DNA of 64,000 nt from Bermanella marisrubri (GCF_012295615.1 NZ_CP051183.1:1887001-1951000), one strand, 5' to 3'; positions 1-11,241 are shown, counted from the first letter of the stretch. Notes: generated by a model not told the origin, from the sequence alone. Translations and numbers: made by a program.

Positions 1-118
1 CTTTACGAACGCCAATGGTCATACCCATAGACATCGCAAGAGTCATACACATACCTGGGGTAAACGACACAACCATAAACGTCGGCACAAACGCCGCTAA
101 TAAACCAGAATTCAACAT
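1..118 (-). CDS. LysE/RhtB-family amino-acid exporter, N-terminal fragment
   Basis: The minus strand opens with ATG at 118 and stays open to the window edge, giving 39 residues. They include a hydrophobic start and the sequence FVPTFMVVSFTPGMCMTLAM, followed by GMTIGVR. The TPGP/TPGM-type motif after the first membrane segment is typical of LysE/RhtB (LeuE-like) exporters, inner-membrane proteins that expel amino acids or homoserine lactones. The gene lies 8 bases beyond the dcd stop on the same strand, so it may be cotranscribed with dcd. Only the start is visible; the substrate cannot be inferred. Confidence 0.72.
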   Translation of the reverse strand, partial: MLNSGLLAAFVPTFMVVSFTPGMCMTLAMSMGMTIGVRK

Positions 119-126
119 TATGAAAA

Positions 127-708
127 TCAGTCCTGACCCATGCGTGAGCTGATAGCACCCTGCTGGTTTTTATACTTTGCGTTCTCTCGAGCGTGATAAG
201 GACGCTTGGCAGAACTCGTCAAGGTTTCAAAACTCAATGCACAAATCGTCATATTAGGACGTAACGCTAACGGCATTTTACCCAGATTATAAAACTCTAA
301 GACCACCTGTCCTTTCCAACCGGGATCAATCCGCCCTGCTGTAACGTGAACCATAAGACCCAAACGCGCCAAACTAGAACGACCATCTAACCAACCTACT
401 AAGTCATCGGGAATTTCAACAGACTCTAAGGTCGAACCGAGAACCAGCTCACCAGGGTGAATAAACAAGGGTTCGTCTTCTTCCAACACGATTTCCTTAC
501 TCATCACACGATCAATATTCTTATTTAACTGCTCTCGGTCGCCAGACAAATCGAGATAAGACGCTGTATTATTACTGAATACTCGGAAACTATTAGATAA
601 ACGTAGATCCACACTAATGCCTGAAATAGCACCTTCACCTGGCTGCGGATTCAACTTGATACGACCGTCTTCTAGGGCCTTTTCTATATCGCCATCACTT
701 AAACGCAT
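127..708 (-). CDS. dcd: dCTP deaminase
   Basis: A 193-residue protein matching the length of trimeric dCTP deaminases, which convert dCTP to dUTP in the cytosol to feed dTMP synthesis. The diagnostic stretch [19 protein letters not shown] lies near residues 120-140 and contains the catalytic Glu of the VLEF motif. [10 protein letters not shown] before it and the C-terminal substrate-closing tail are also typical. The start ATG at 708 fits the canonical MRLSDxDI N terminus. It diverges from tmcA, so the 709-777 gap must hold both promoters. In Pseudomonas dcd lies near mrp; here tmcA sits between them. Confidence 0.95.
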   Translation of the reverse strand: MRLSDGDIEKALEDGRIKLNPQPGEGAISGISVDLRLSNSFRVFSNNTASYLDLSGDREQLNKNIDRVMSKEIVLEEDEPLFIHPGELVLGSTLESVEIPDDLVGWLDGRSSLARLGLMVHVTAGRIDPGWKGQVVLEFYNLGKMPLALRPNMTICALSFETLTSSAKRPYHARENAKYKNQQGAISSRMGQD

Positions 709-777
709 GCAAAGCTCACAAACTTGGTTACAATTGCGCGAGATTCTACCAGATATCCTAGGGTTTTATACGTTGTA

Positions 778-2871
778 ATGAGCGATATTGAGACTTCTGA
801 AATCCATTCTCAGCCTGCCTATAGAGTGCATGAGCTACATCGTGAGTTAACCGCCTCAGGACATCGTTCATTGCTTATTTTAGCCGGTGATAAATCATGG
901 GCATACGCCCTGCTTAGCAGCATCTACGACGACTTTGACAGCTTCGCATTCATAACCAGCGAAAAGCCAGCAAAGCTTCCTGCGCCTATTCAGAAAGCTA
1001 AATACGCACGAATTGAAAAACCCAATACAATGCTAGGCTACACTTGCAGCAATGTTATTGTGGATTGCCATGACGGCTTCTTCCCTGATGCAATATCCGC
1101 CATTTCTGGGACCATAGAATCTGGCGGTATTATGTTTCTGCTATGCCCTAATCTTGAAACATGGCCACAGCAGAAGGATGCATTCGCAGCGAAGCGCACG
1201 TCCTTTGGTCTTAGCGCAACACCCAAAAGCGAGAGAACCATCAAGCGCTTCTTAGACATAGCGCAATCAGAACTTGATCAACAACACCCTCTCATCATCG
1301 GGCAGGACCAAATCCCAAAAGCTTCAATTTCAGAGGGTGTGTTCAAACAATTACCAGAATCCAAAAATCACTGGTCCGCCCAGTTCGATCAAAACATCAT
1401 GTTCGAGAATCAGCAACACCCTGTAACGCTGGGACAGGCTGCCGCTTACGTTCAATTACGCAGCATAATAGCGGGTCATCCAGAGAGAGCATTGAAAGAC
1501 TGCCCGCCTGAATTTGCCATCCTTCAGGCTGATCGCGGTCGTGGAAAGTCACACCTGCTAGGCTTGATTACCGAGTATTTAGATTCAGAATCGAAAATAG
1601 ATAACGGTATAAAGTATTGGGTAACAGCACCCAACAAGGTTTCGATACAAGCAATGCTCAAGGCAAGCCAACAAGAACTGGAGGACTTTCCGTTTTTGGC
1701 ACCAGAAAACGTCCTAGTCCAAACCCATGCTGATGACATATTAGTCGTTGATGAAGCCGCCAGCTTACCTTTACCGCTATTGATGGCTTGGGCGAAGTAT
1801 TTTAAAACCATCATTTTTGCGACCACGACTCACGGCTATGAAGGCACTGGCAAAGGCTTCCAGATACGCTTCCAAGAATTTTTATTGAAGCAAACCACCA
1901 GCAACAACATTCAACATCTATCACTCACACAACCCATTCGCTACGCTGAAAATGACCCACTGGAAAACGTTATTTTTTCTGCTTTCGCCTTACAAAGCGA
2001 ACCCAAAGGAATTAATTTAACAAACCCTGATTTAGATGAACTCAGCTTTAAGTATTTGTCTCAGGAAGATTTAGCAACCCACTCGCACTTGTTGGACGAC
2101 GTATTCGCTTTACTCACTCAGGCTCACTACCAAACACGCCCTAGCGATCTGCGGGATATTCTGGATGCCTCTCAATTTTCAACGTTTGCACTGTTTCATG
2201 AGGATGCCGTAGTGGCTGTTTGCTTGATCGCGCGTGAAGGTGGTTTTAAAGAAAAAGACACATCTGTCATCGAAGCGATACAAACTGGCGAACGCAGACC
2301 TAAGGGCCACCTCGCGCCACAAGTTTTAACGCTGCATATGAATCAAAAGAACGCTCTCTACTTAAGAGGCGCTCGCATAGTACGCATTGCAACCCTACCC
2401 CAACTTAGAAACCAGAAATTGGGCTCAATACTCCTAAGCAACATCGAACAAGAGTTAAACAAAGAAAGCTTGGATTACTTAGCTTCTAGTTATGCAGATA
2501 CCGAAGATGTAAGGGCCTTTTGGCACAAAAATGATTTTCAGCTCATCCGCCTTGGTAATAAATTTGATCAGAGCAGCGGCACCCGCTCAGGTTTGGTAAT
2601 AAAAGGACTTAGCGAGCAAGGTAAGAAATTGCAAAATGAATGCGTTCAATTCTATGCAGAACAACAAAATATTCATGAGAGCTTTAAGACATTAAGCAGA
2701 AACGAAAACGAGCTATTGAGCATATTTATTCAAAGCACTGGCAGCTATGAAGCAGTGAAAGACATTTTAAGTCGATGCAAAAACTGGAAAGAGTTTTACG
2801 GAGAAAGAGCCTATCCCAAAAAAGCCAGCGCCGAGTTTCGACAACTCGTAAAACGCTGGACTCTCTTTTAA
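778..2871 (+). CDS. tmcA: tRNA(Met) cytidine acetyltransferase
   Basis: TmcA makes N4-acetylcytidine at the wobble base of elongator tRNA-Met using acetyl-CoA and ATP. From ATG 778 the protein has 697 residues, near the 671 of the E. coli enzyme; an in-frame TTG at 724 would add 18 residues but lies in the dcd promoter region, so 778 is preferred. Visible domains are an N-terminal DUF1726-like region, a helicase module with Walker A DRGRGKSH (about residue 255) and Walker B-like DEAASLP, and a GNAT domain with RIATLPQLRNQKLGS (about 540-560). A C-terminal tRNA-binding region follows. It faces mrp, with 16 bases between the stops. Confidence 0.93.
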   Translation: MSDIETSEIHSQPAYRVHELHRELTASGHRSLLILAGDKSWAYALLSSIYDDFDSFAFITSEKPAKLPAPIQKAKYARIEKPNTMLGYTCSNVIVDCHDGFFPDAISAISGTIESGGIMFLLCPNLETWPQQKDAFAAKRTSFGLSATPKSERTIKRFLDIAQSELDQQHPLIIGQDQIPKASISEGVFKQLPESKNHWSAQFDQNIMFENQQHPVTLGQAAAYVQLRSIIAGHPERALKDCPPEFAILQADRGRGKSHLLGLITEYLDSESKIDNGIKYWVTAPNKVSIQAMLKASQQELEDFPFLAPENVLVQTHADDILVVDEAASLPLPLLMAWAKYFKTIIFATTTHGYEGTGKGFQIRFQEFLLKQTTSNNIQHLSLTQPIRYAENDPLENVIFSAFALQSEPKGINLTNPDLDELSFKYLSQEDLATHSHLLDDVFALLTQAHYQTRPSDLRDILDASQFSTFALFHEDAVVAVCLIAREGGFKEKDTSVIEAIQTGERRPKGHLAPQVLTLHMNQKNALYLRGARIVRIATLPQLRNQKLGSILLSNIEQELNKESLDYLASSYADTEDVRAFWHKNDFQLIRLGNKFDQSSGTRSGLVIKGLSEQGKKLQNECVQFYAEQQNIHESFKTLSRNENELLSIFIQSTGSYEAVKDILSRCKNWKEFYGERAYPKKASAEFRQLVKRWTLF

Positions 2872-2887
2872 ACAAATCTCGTAAATA

Positions 2888-3973
2888 TTAATCGTCAGTG
2901 ATTTGAATGTCTGGAACCGCCTGACTGGATAATTGACTAAGTTTGGCAGCCATCGTGCGTGCGCAATGACGATACATCATCCCCACTTCACTGGCAGGAT
3001 CATGAGCAACTGGCGGCTCACCAATATCTGACTGCTCACGAATGTACTTAGACAGCGGCAAGGAACCCAGTAATTCCGTATTATATTCCGCCGCAATCTG
3101 CTCCGCACCAGCCTCACCAAAAATGTGCTCTGCATGACCACAATTTGAACAGATATGAATGGACATATTTTCAATAATACCCAATACCGGAATATTCACC
3201 TTACGGAACATTTCGATACCTTTTTTCGCATCTAGCAATGCAATGTCTTGCGGCGTTGTAACAACAACAGAAGCACTTACTGGTACTTTCTGGCTCAGTG
3301 TTAATTGAATATCTCCTGTACCTGGTGGCATGTCGATAATCAAATAATCCAAATCATCCCACATGGTTTGTGTAATCAGTTGTTGAAGCGCACCACTTAC
3401 CATAGGACCACGCCACACCATTGGCGTCTTATCCGTCACTAAGTAAGCCATGGACATAGACTGGATGCCTTTGGCTATAACCGGCTTAAAGTATTTATCA
3501 TCCACGGTTTCAGGGCGAGTGCCTTCTGGCATACCCAGCATCATACCCACACTAGGACCATAAATATCCGCATCAAGGATACCAACCTTGGCTCCATCTT
3601 CTGCTAAGGCCAATGCCAAATTCACAGACGTTGTACTTTTACCAACGCCACCCTTGCCAGACGCCACCGCGATAATGTTTTTCACATTGGCAATATTCGG
3701 TAGATTCTCATGGGCTTTATGGCTACTCACCGCCCAATCGATAGTCACTTCTGCGGAATCAATCCCCTCAATATTTTCTAGGGCTATTTGCAGCATTTGC
3801 TCAATACCTGCCTTTAGGTATTCGCTTGGGTATTCGAGAAATATATCGAGTTTGGCTATGCCATCTTCGGCGGATAGATTCTTAACCGCACCCGCTTCAA
3901 ATAAATCCGAACCCAGATAGGGGTCATGATACCCTTTTACAGCTTGCTCTAATTGCCCTTGCAAGTCGCTCAT
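2888..3973 (-). CDS. apbC: Mrp/ApbC iron-sulfur cluster carrier ATPase
   Basis: A 361-residue P-loop protein of the Mrp/NBP35 family, which carries and transfers [4Fe-4S] clusters in the cytosol. The first 95 residues form a DUF59/MIP18-like domain. The deviant Walker A GKGGVGKST is at about 106-114, followed by DADIYGPS and the DMPPGTGD switch region. The cluster-binding CxxC pair (CSNC) lies near residue 270. The gene diverges from metG, the usual arrangement in gammaproteobacteria, where mrp and metG share an intergenic region of about 180 bases. Confidence 0.95.
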   Translation of the reverse strand: MSDLQGQLEQAVKGYHDPYLGSDLFEAGAVKNLSAEDGIAKLDIFLEYPSEYLKAGIEQMLQIALENIEGIDSAEVTIDWAVSSHKAHENLPNIANVKNIIAVASGKGGVGKSTTSVNLALALAEDGAKVGILDADIYGPSVGMMLGMPEGTRPETVDDKYFKPVIAKGIQSMSMAYLVTDKTPMVWRGPMVSGALQQLITQTMWDDLDYLIIDMPPGTGDIQLTLSQKVPVSASVVVTTPQDIALLDAKKGIEMFRKVNIPVLGIIENMSIHICSNCGHAEHIFGEAGAEQIAAEYNTELLGSLPLSKYIREQSDIGEPPVAHDPASEVGMMYRHCARTMAAKLSQLSSQAVPDIQITDD

Positions 3974-4153
3974 AAATCAACCACTCTTAATACCCAACCA
4001 ATAAGGTCGGATTTTACAGCGAATAACCAACAAGACAAGCGCAACAGGCTTATCCAAGGCTTGCCTTCACGGCTAAAGCCTATCTGTACAACTGAATTCC
4101 TGATATATTTAGCGGCTTCAATTTTCTGTTTAACCGTATTCTGAGAAACATCA

Positions 4154-6199
4154 ATGCGTCGCATACTTGTTACCAGTGCACTACCTTACGCTAATGGCCC
4201 GATTCATCTTGGCCATATGCTTGAATACATTCAGACCGATATTTGGGTTCGCTTCCAGCAAGCTCGTGGCAACGAATGCCACTATGTTTGTGCGGACGAT
4301 GCTCACGGCACCGCCATCATGTTACGCGCGCAAAAAATGGGCGTAACGCCAGAAGAGCAAATTGCCGCAGTGCAAGAAGCGCACGAAAAAGACTTTAGCG
4401 ATTTCATGATCAAATTCGACAACTATGGCTCAACTCATAGTGAAGAGAATCGTGAGATTTCGTCTTATATTTACAACCAACTAAAAGCCAATGGCCATAT
4501 CGCTACACGGGGCATCAAGCAGTTATTTGACCCTGAAAAAGAAATGTTTCTTGCGGACCGCTATGTAAAAGGCGAATGTCCAAAATGTGGTACTGCTGAT
4601 CAGTACGGTGATAACTGTGAAAGCTGTGGTGCAACTTATAATGCAGCGGAGCTTAAAAACCCTAAGTCCGTTATGTCTGGAGCGACTCCAGTTGAAAAAG
4701 AATCCGAGCATTACTTTTTCAAACTGCCAGAATTCCAAGAATTTCTAAAAACCTGGACGCGCTCAGGCACACTTCAAGATGAAGTAGCCAACAAGCTGGC
4801 TGAGTGGCTAGATAGCGGATTACAAGAATGGGACATCAGTCGAGATGCACCCTACTTTGGTTTTGAAATTCCAGATGCGCCAGGCAAATACTTCTACGTA
4901 TGGCTCGATGCTCCAATCGGCTACATGGCGAGCTTCAAACAGCTTTGCGATCGCACTGACGGTTTAGAGTTTGATGACTTCTGGAAAGCAGGCGCTGACC
5001 AAGGTAATGAAGCCACCGAGGTTTACCACTTTATCGGCAAAGACATCATTAACTTCCACGCCCTGTTCTGGCCATCCATGCTACATAGTGCCGGTTTCCG
5101 CACACCCAATGCAGTTTGGGCGCACGGTTACGTTACAGTGAATGGTGCCAAGATGTCGAAATCACGGGGCACGTTTATTAAAGCTCGCACCTACTTGGAT
5201 AATCTGCAGCCTGAGTACTTGCGCTATTACTATGCAGCAAAATTAAATAACCGTGTTGATGACTTCGACCTAAACCTTGACGACTTTGCTCAACGGGTAA
5301 ACTCAGACTTGATTGGTAAAGTGATCAACATCGCTTCCCGCTGCGCAGGCTTTGTGAAAAAAGCAGGCGGAGAACTGTGCGAACTTGGTGATACACAATT
5401 ACTTGATCACTTTATCGATAAAGGCAATGTCATTGCTCAGCATTACGAAGATCGTGAGTTTGGTAAAGCGATTCGTGAAATCGTTTCATTGGCAGATACT
5501 GCAAACGAATACATTCACGAAAAAGAGCCTTGGGCATTGGCCAAACAAGAAGGCAAAGAACAAGAAGTCCTAGAAATCTGCTCTTTGGGTATCAACTTGT
5601 TCCGTCAAATCATGACTTACCTTTCGCCTGTTGTGCCGGATATGGCGGAAAAAGTATGTGCGTTCTTGAATATCGACGATCTTAATTGGGATTCTCGCTT
5701 GCAGATTCTGCAAAACCATAAGATCAATAAGTTCAAGCCATTAATGGCGCGTATTGAGAAAGACAAGCTGGATAATATTATCGCGCAAGAAAAAGCCGAT
5801 GCCGAAAAGGAATCAGCAAATAGCGACGATAACAACAGCAGTGCAAACACATTATCTGAACCGCTGGCAGACGAGATCGACTTCGATGTCTTTGCGCAAA
5901 CCGATCTTCGAATTGCGAAAATCGTAAAAGCCGATTACGTAGAAGGCGCAGGAAAATTACTGCAACTGACACTGGATATCGGTGAAGGCAAAACACGAAA
6001 CGTCTTTTCCGGCATCAAGTCCGCGTACAAGCCAGAGGATTTAACTGGCAAGCTCACGGTCATGGTCGCCAACCTAAAACCACGTAAAATGAAATTCGGT
6101 GTATCCGAAGGCATGGTGTTAGCAGCGGGCCCAGGTGGCAAGGAAATCTACCTGCTTGAACCACATGATGGCGCGCAACCGGGCCAACGTGTGATGTAA
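4154..6199 (+). CDS. metG: Methionyl-tRNA synthetase
   Basis: A 681-residue class I aminoacyl-tRNA synthetase that charges tRNA-Met. The HIGH-type motif IHLGHM is near residue 17, a four-Cys zinc knuckle (CPKC...CESC) near 145-161, and KMSKS near 335. A linker rich in Ser, Asn and acidic residues leads to the C-terminal EMAP/Trbp111-like tRNA-binding domain (about 575-681, with DLRIAKIV and [11 protein letters not shown]). This is the long dimeric form found in E. coli. The ATG at 4154 gives the typical [15 protein letters not shown] start. A GAGA element 7 bases upstream may be the ribosome site. Confidence 0.97.
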   Translation: MRRILVTSALPYANGPIHLGHMLEYIQTDIWVRFQQARGNECHYVCADDAHGTAIMLRAQKMGVTPEEQIAAVQEAHEKDFSDFMIKFDNYGSTHSEENREISSYIYNQLKANGHIATRGIKQLFDPEKEMFLADRYVKGECPKCGTADQYGDNCESCGATYNAAELKNPKSVMSGATPVEKESEHYFFKLPEFQEFLKTWTRSGTLQDEVANKLAEWLDSGLQEWDISRDAPYFGFEIPDAPGKYFYVWLDAPIGYMASFKQLCDRTDGLEFDDFWKAGADQGNEATEVYHFIGKDIINFHALFWPSMLHSAGFRTPNAVWAHGYVTVNGAKMSKSRGTFIKARTYLDNLQPEYLRYYYAAKLNNRVDDFDLNLDDFAQRVNSDLIGKVINIASRCAGFVKKAGGELCELGDTQLLDHFIDKGNVIAQHYEDREFGKAIREIVSLADTANEYIHEKEPWALAKQEGKEQEVLEICSLGINLFRQIMTYLSPVVPDMAEKVCAFLNIDDLNWDSRLQILQNHKINKFKPLMARIEKDKLDNIIAQEKADAEKESANSDDNNSSANTLSEPLADEIDFDVFAQTDLRIAKIVKADYVEGAGKLLQLTLDIGEGKTRNVFSGIKSAYKPEDLTGKLTVMVANLKPRKMKFGVSEGMVLAAGPGGKEIYLLEPHDGAQPGQRVM

Positions 6200-6206
6200 A
6201 TACACT

Positions 6207-6233
6207 GCCCCCTAGACCGAAGTATTAGGGGGC
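6207..6233. terminator. GC-rich hairpin after metG
   Basis: Perfect 8-bp arms (GCCCCCTA and TAGGGGGC) enclose an 11-base loop, 8 bases past the metG stop. There is no T-run on either side, so it may be an RNA-stabilising hairpin or a weak terminator rather than a classic intrinsic terminator. Confidence 0.4.
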
Positions 6234-6295
6234 GCTGCCATCCGGCCAACATACAATTCAGTAAACATTTCACAATCTAAAAGGGAAAGAAGAAG

Positions 6296-6535
6296 GTGAA
6301 AAACATTTTATTCGCAGCATCGCTATTGTTTTTATCAGGATGCTCTGGTCTGCTACACAGTGAAGAAGAAATACAAAAATTAAAGGAGCGAGCCGCTGAT
6401 TCTTTTGATTGCCCAGCAAACAAGCTCAAAGTTCGTCAACTAAGAGGGAATTTGGGCAACAAAATAGTGTCGTATGGAATTGAAGGCTGCGGCAAACAAG
6501 GGGTTTACCTAATGGATCTCCCAGCCGAAGAGTAG
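6296..6535 (+). CDS. Small predicted lipoprotein, unknown function
   Basis: A 79-residue protein beginning at GTG 6296 after a purine-rich AAGGGAAAGAAG ribosome site. A signal sequence ends in the lipobox LSGC, which puts the acylated Cys at about residue 16. The mature part contains two more Cys (in FDCPANK and IEGCGKQG), spaced as if able to form a disulfide. The last Cys lies in a GCGKQGVYL sequence, a common ending in small proteobacterial envelope lipoproteins. I do not recognise a named family. It stands alone between metG and rnfA. Confidence 0.7.
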   Translation: MKNILFAASLLFLSGCSGLLHSEEEIQKLKERAADSFDCPANKLKVRQLRGNLGNKIVSYGIEGCGKQGVYLMDLPAEE

Positions 6536-6841
6536 AGTTAAACACCATCCATAACTGGCAGAGAGTCATAAATGGATAAGGCTCCCCTACCCAATCGAGG
6601 CTCTCAGCCGTGAACTCCACCACCTTTAAATCCCACAAAATCAATATTATTTAACCTGCTTATCTATTTCATCGATAAACAATATTCCATAAATCATTGA
6701 CCTGGCTCGCCCGTCTGACTTGTATGATATAAGGCCATATCGGATAATACGGCGCCATTTTACGGGGTAGCTATTGCATCAAGCGCTATCCGATGCGACA
6801 CCAAACGCTACAACAAGCCCAACAGACAAAGTGAGTTACAC
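6536..6841 (+). promoter_or_regulatory. Leader region upstream of the rnf operon with an inverted repeat
   Basis: This 306-base gap contains no credible gene. A TATGAT hexamer at 6723-6728 could be a -10 box, with TTGACC about 20 bases upstream, a spacing longer than ideal. An exact inverted repeat, ATCGGATA (6739-6746) and TATCCGAT (6787-6794), lies between the possible promoter and the rnfA start at 6842. It may be a protein-binding site or an RNA stem. The promoter assignment is by eye and tentative. Confidence 0.35.
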
Positions 6842-7423
6842 ATGGTTGATTACATTTTAATCTTGGTTTCTACCATCCTCGTGAACAACTTCGTGCTGGT
6901 TCAGTTCTTGGGCTTGTGTCCATTCATGGGGGTTTCCAACAAATTAGAAACTGCCATCGGCATGTCGGCCGCCACTACATTCGTATTAACACTGGCTTCG
7001 TTAAGCGCTTACTTGGTTTACGAATATCTATTAGTGCCGCTGGAAATAGAATACTTACGAACCATCTCGTTCATCATGGTGATCGCGGTAGTGGTTGGCT
7101 TCACTGAAATGGCCATCCGCAAAACCAGTCCACTGCTTTATCGCGTACTGGGTATCTTCTTGCCGCTCATTACAACTAACTGCGCGGTTCTGGGCGTGGC
7201 GTTATTAAATATCAAACGTCAAAACGATTTTATGGAATCCATTCTTTATGGCTTCGGTGCCGCCGTGGGTTTCTCTCTTGTATTAGTGTTATTCAGCGCA
7301 ATGCGTGAACGTATTGCAGTTGCCGATGTACCTCAAGTATTCCAAGGCAGTGCCATTGCCATGATCACCGCTGGCATTATGTCTCTAGCGTTCTTGGGCT
7401 TCACAGGTTTGGTATCGATTTAA
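6842..7423 (+). CDS. rnfA: Rnf complex membrane subunit RnfA (RsxA)
   Basis: A 193-residue, six-span inner-membrane subunit of the Rnf ferredoxin:NAD+ oxidoreductase / Rsx SoxR-reducing complex. The N terminus has [18 protein letters not shown] and the central loop [15 protein letters not shown]. The two conserved Cys belong to the cluster shared between RnfA and RnfE. It is the first gene of rnfABCDGE. Length and order equal those of Pseudomonas and Vibrio, and a single base separates it from rnfB. Confidence 0.96.
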   Translation: MVDYILILVSTILVNNFVLVQFLGLCPFMGVSNKLETAIGMSAATTFVLTLASLSAYLVYEYLLVPLEIEYLRTISFIMVIAVVVGFTEMAIRKTSPLLYRVLGIFLPLITTNCAVLGVALLNIKRQNDFMESILYGFGAAVGFSLVLVLFSAMRERIAVADVPQVFQGSAIAMITAGIMSLAFLGFTGLVSI

Positions 7424-7424
7424 T

Positions 7425-8012
7425 ATGACTTTAGTATTTGTAGCCATCGCAGCACTGGTTATGCTGTCACTGATCTTCGGGGCCATTCTTGGTTTCGCAA
7501 ATGTACGCTTTAAAGTGGACGGCAATCCAGTAGTGGATCAGATCGACCAGCTACTGCCGCAGACCCAATGTGGTCAATGTAGCTACCCTGGCTGCCGCCC
7601 ATATGCAGAAGCCATTGCCGAAGGCGGCGAAAGCATCAATAAATGCCCTCCCGGTGGTGAATCCACTATTCAAGCCATTGCTGATTTACTTGGGGTTGAA
7701 CCTGAACCACTAGACGCAGAGCACGGTGAAGAAAAAGAAAGCAAAATGGTGGCTGTCATTCGTGAAGACGAATGCATTGGTTGTACTAAATGCATTCAAG
7801 CTTGCCCGGTGGACGCCATTTTAGGCGCAGCCAAACAAATGCACACCGTTATAGAAGACGAATGTACTGGCTGTGACCTGTGCCTTGATCCTTGCCCAGT
7901 AGACTGTATCGACATGCTGCCAGTTGACCAAGGCATTCAGGCGTGGCGCCCACCATTACCAGCGGACTCCAGTAACAACATCATTGCCACAGATCGAGGT
8001 CAAGCTGCATGA
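7425..8012 (+). CDS. rnfB: Rnf complex iron-sulfur subunit RnfB (RsxB)
   Basis: A 195-residue subunit with an N-terminal membrane helix (residues about 1-25). It is followed by a Fe-S domain with the [16 protein letters not shown] signature (about 45-65) and two ferredoxin [4Fe-4S] motifs, [12 protein letters not shown] and [12 protein letters not shown] (about 112-150). It passes electrons within the Rnf complex at the cytoplasmic face of the membrane. The stop overlaps the rnfC start in ATGA, indicating translational coupling. Confidence 0.96.
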   Translation: MTLVFVAIAALVMLSLIFGAILGFANVRFKVDGNPVVDQIDQLLPQTQCGQCSYPGCRPYAEAIAEGGESINKCPPGGESTIQAIADLLGVEPEPLDAEHGEEKESKMVAVIREDECIGCTKCIQACPVDAILGAAKQMHTVIEDECTGCDLCLDPCPVDCIDMLPVDQGIQAWRPPLPADSSNNIIATDRGQAA

Positions 8013-10192
8013 ACATGATCCACTTTCAGCTGCACGATTTTCACGGTGGCATTCATCCAGACGAAAACAAGCTACAAAGCACTCAACAGGAAATTCGTAA
8101 AGCGAATATTCCAAAAGAATTAATCCTGCCTATTGCCCAGCACATCGGTAAAAAAGCCAAACCCATTGTGAATGTCGGCGACTCCGTTTTAAAAGGTCAA
8201 GTGATTGCAGAAGCCGATGGTTTTGTTTCGGCAAACTTACACGCTCCCACTTCAGGCACCATTAAAGCCATCGAAGAACGCGTTATTGCTCACCCCTCTG
8301 GAATGGGCGATCTTTGCATTATCATTGAAACCGATGGCAAAGATACCTGGATTGAACACAAAGGATTAGACAACCCGCTAGAAACCGATCGCGATACGTT
8401 AATCGACATCATTCAGCAATCAGGGATTACTGGCTTGGGCGGTGCGAGCTTCCCCACCCACGTAAAAACCTGTGTACCAGAAGAACGCATTGATACATTG
8501 ATTCTTAACGCTGCCGAATGTGAGCCTTATATCACCGCGGATGACATGTTGATGCGCAGCTATGCTGATGGTTTAGTCAAAGGCATCGAGCTGCTCTTTC
8601 ATCTGTATCAACCAGAGAAATGCCTAATTGGTATTGAGGATAATAAACCAGAAGCCATTGAAGCTTTGCAAAAAGCACTGGACGCCACCACTGACGATAC
8701 TCACAAGATTCATGTAGTCACAATCCCAACCAAGTACCCTAGTGGCGGCGAGAAGCAGTTGATTCAAATTTTGACGGGTAAAGAGGTTCCTGCAAATGGT
8801 CTACCAGCGGATATCGGAGTAGCCTGTCAAAACGTGGGAACAGCCTACGCAATCTATGAAGCCATTTATCTAGGCAAACCGTTAATTAAACGCATCACCA
8901 CAGTCACAGGTGAAGCCGCGAACAACAAAGCCAACTTTGAAACACTATTAGGCACACCGGTTCATCACTTGCTTGAACAAGGCGAAACCGATTTCGACAA
9001 AGTACATCGTTTAATTATGGGCGGCCCCATGATGGGCTTCACCCTACAAACCGATGAAGTCCCCGTCGTCAAAAGCACCAACTGCATTATTGCATCGACA
9101 GCAAACGAATTGCCCGATCCTGCCATGGAGCAACCGTGTATTCGCTGCGGTATGTGTACCGAGGCTTGCCCTGCTCAGCTACTACCACAGCAACTTTATT
9201 GGTTTTCAAAAAGCAGCAACCTAGAACAAGCCGAGCAACATAATATTGCTGACTGTATCGAGTGCGGTGCTTGTGCCTATGTTTGCCCAAGCAACATCCC
9301 ATTGGTGCAGTACTATCGTCATACCAAAGGCGAGATCAAACAAGCGCAAGCAGACAAGATCAAGAGCGATCGCGCTAAAGAACGCTTCGAAGCTCGCCTT
9401 GCTCGTCAAGAGCGTGAAAAGGCAGAAAAAGAAGCGAAACGTAAAGCTCGCGCTGAAGCGGCGGCAAAAAAACAAGCTGAAAAAGCAGCTGCTGCGCCTA
9501 AAGGTGACAGCCCTGCAGCAACTACAAATGATACGGCCGCAGAACTTGAAAAGCTGCAAAAGAAATTAGAAGCCAGTAAAGCCGCCATCGCTAAATCTAA
9601 AGAAAAATTGGAAGCGGCGAAGGCCGAAGGTTCGGACAAAGTAGAAGCCTTTGAAAAAGCGCTGACTAAATCTCAAGACAAAATGAAAGATTTAGCCAAG
9701 CAAATTGCCGAACTGAAAAAGGCACAAAAATCTCAAGGTGCAGCATCCAGTACTGGCGCAGACAAAGGCGATCCTAACTCTCCAGAGCGCCTTAAACAAA
9801 AACTGGAAACAGCAAAGGTTCGTCTTGCTACGGCAGAAAAACGCTTAGCAGAAGCGCAAGCCGATACAGAACAAGCGGATAAAGTCGACGCGCTTAAAAT
9901 TGCTTTAGACAAGCAAAAAGAACGAGTACTCGAAGCAGAAGCCAACTACGAGTCAGGCCTAGAAAAACAACCTGCTTCCACGCAAATAAAAGACACGGCA
10001 CCCGCCGCCGACAGAGACGCACTCGAGAAAAAAGTATTGGCCGCACAAACCCGCGTCGATAAAGCACAAGAGCGCCTCAACATGGCAATAGAACAAAATC
10101 TCGATACCGTAGATGCTTTGCGCACTGGCTTAGAAAAACAGCAAGCCAAATTAGAAGAAGCTCGCAAAGCGCTTGAGGAAACTCCTGCATGA
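8009..10192 (+). CDS. rnfC: Rnf complex NADH-binding subunit RnfC (RsxC), long form
   Basis: A 727-residue peripheral subunit. The flavin/NADH part holds [12 protein letters not shown] near residue 148 and the substrate-binding region after it. Two [4Fe-4S] motifs, [12 protein letters not shown] and [12 protein letters not shown], lie near 375 and 415. From about residue 440 to the end the protein is a long Ala/Lys/Glu/Gln coiled coil containing three degenerate repeats of about 55 residues, an extension also known in enterobacterial RnfC. The gene overlaps rnfB and rnfD by four bases each. Confidence 0.95.
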   Translation: MNMIHFQLHDFHGGIHPDENKLQSTQQEIRKANIPKELILPIAQHIGKKAKPIVNVGDSVLKGQVIAEADGFVSANLHAPTSGTIKAIEERVIAHPSGMGDLCIIIETDGKDTWIEHKGLDNPLETDRDTLIDIIQQSGITGLGGASFPTHVKTCVPEERIDTLILNAAECEPYITADDMLMRSYADGLVKGIELLFHLYQPEKCLIGIEDNKPEAIEALQKALDATTDDTHKIHVVTIPTKYPSGGEKQLIQILTGKEVPANGLPADIGVACQNVGTAYAIYEAIYLGKPLIKRITTVTGEAANNKANFETLLGTPVHHLLEQGETDFDKVHRLIMGGPMMGFTLQTDEVPVVKSTNCIIASTANELPDPAMEQPCIRCGMCTEACPAQLLPQQLYWFSKSSNLEQAEQHNIADCIECGACAYVCPSNIPLVQYYRHTKGEIKQAQADKIKSDRAKERFEARLARQEREKAEKEAKRKARAEAAAKKQAEKAAAAPKGDSPAATTNDTAAELEKLQKKLEASKAAIAKSKEKLEAAKAEGSDKVEAFEKALTKSQDKMKDLAKQIAELKKAQKSQGAASSTGADKGDPNSPERLKQKLETAKVRLATAEKRLAEAQADTEQADKVDALKIALDKQKERVLEAEANYESGLEKQPASTQIKDTAPAADRDALEKKVLAAQTRVDKAQERLNMAIEQNLDTVDALRTGLEKQQAKLEEARKALEETPA

Positions 10193-11241
10193 TCAATATA
10201 AGCTCACCTCATACCACTCGAAAAGGCTCTACGGGCAGTGTCATGCTGCAAGTATTATTGGCTTTGGTTCCGGGTATCATCGCCCTTACTTGGTTTTTCG
10301 GTCCAGGCCATTTGATACAGATCGCGATTGCTACCACTACTGCTGTCGCAGCCGAAGCGGCCATCCTAAAGCTTCGCAATAAACCTGTGATCTTTTTCTT
10401 AAAGGACTATACCGCTGTCGTTACTGCGTTTCTATTAGCCTTGGCGCTGCCACCCTATTTGCCATACTGGGTAACCATTGTCGCCGCTCTGTCCTCGATA
10501 GTTTTTGCTAAACAGCTTTACGGTGGCTTGGGTCAAAATCCATTCAATCCAGCTATGGTGGGTTATGCACTGGTTCTCGTGAGCTTCCCTGTCGCCATGA
10601 CCACAAGCTGGAGCGGCCCGACAACGTTAATTGATGAAGGCATCAGCTTCTCGCAAGCACTGCAATGGATCTTTGCACAACGTGAAACCTTTGATGCAGT
10701 TGCGATGGCAACACCACTGGATGTTTATAAACACGAAGTAGCCAGTCAAACTGGCGCTGAAATTTTAGCTCAACCACTCTTTTCCGGTGCCAGTGGCGAT
10801 CAACTGGTTCTAGGTTGGGAATGGGTCAGCATTGCCTTTTTAATCGGTGGCCTTTATTTGATGTGGCGTCGCATTTTCACTTGGCATATACCCGGCAGCA
10901 TGTTGCTTGCTTTATTCCTATGCAGTGTCTTTTTTGGTTGGGATGATGATCTGTACGTGCCAACAACACTGCACATGCTAGCTGGCGCCACCATGCTAGG
11001 CGCGTTCTTTATCGCTACCGATCCTGTTAGTGCCAGCACAACACCTTTGGGTAAAATTATTTTTGGCGCTGGCATTGGCATATTGGTTTTCGTTATACGC
11101 ACATGGGGTGCCTATCCCGACGCGGTGGCCTTCGCGGTTCTACTGATGAACTTCGCTGCTCCGTTCATCGACCAGTACACTCAACCTCGCACCTATGGAC
11201 ATAAAAAAGCCAAGCGCGGCTTGCACCCAGGAGATCAATAA
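10189..11241 (+). CDS. rnfD: Rnf complex flavin-carrying membrane subunit RnfD (RsxD)
   Basis: A 350-residue polytopic membrane protein of the RnfD/NqrB family. The motif [20 protein letters not shown] (about 263-282) contains the Thr to which FMN is joined through a phosphoester bond in this family. [16 protein letters not shown] (about 111-126) is another family block. Its ATG overlaps the rnfC stop, and its TAA shares one base with the rnfG ATG, so the subunits are translated as a coupled series. Confidence 0.96.
   Translation: MINISSPHTTRKGSTGSVMLQVLLALVPGIIALTWFFGPGHLIQIAIATTTAVAAEAAILKLRNKPVIFFLKDYTAVVTAFLLALALPPYLPYWVTIVAALSSIVFAKQLYGGLGQNPFNPAMVGYALVLVSFPVAMTTSWSGPTTLIDEGISFSQALQWIFAQRETFDAVAMATPLDVYKHEVASQTGAEILAQPLFSGASGDQLVLGWEWVSIAFLIGGLYLMWRRIFTWHIPGSMLLALFLCSVFFGWDDDLYVPTTLHMLAGATMLGAFFIATDPVSASTTPLGKIIFGAGIGILVFVIRTWGAYPDAVAFAVLLMNFAAPFIDQYTQPRTYGHKKAKRGLHPGDQ

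Noticed and set aside
9087-9945. Minus-strand frames within rnfC
   Set aside because: They mirror the Ala/Lys/Glu repeat codons of the real gene and have no independent support.
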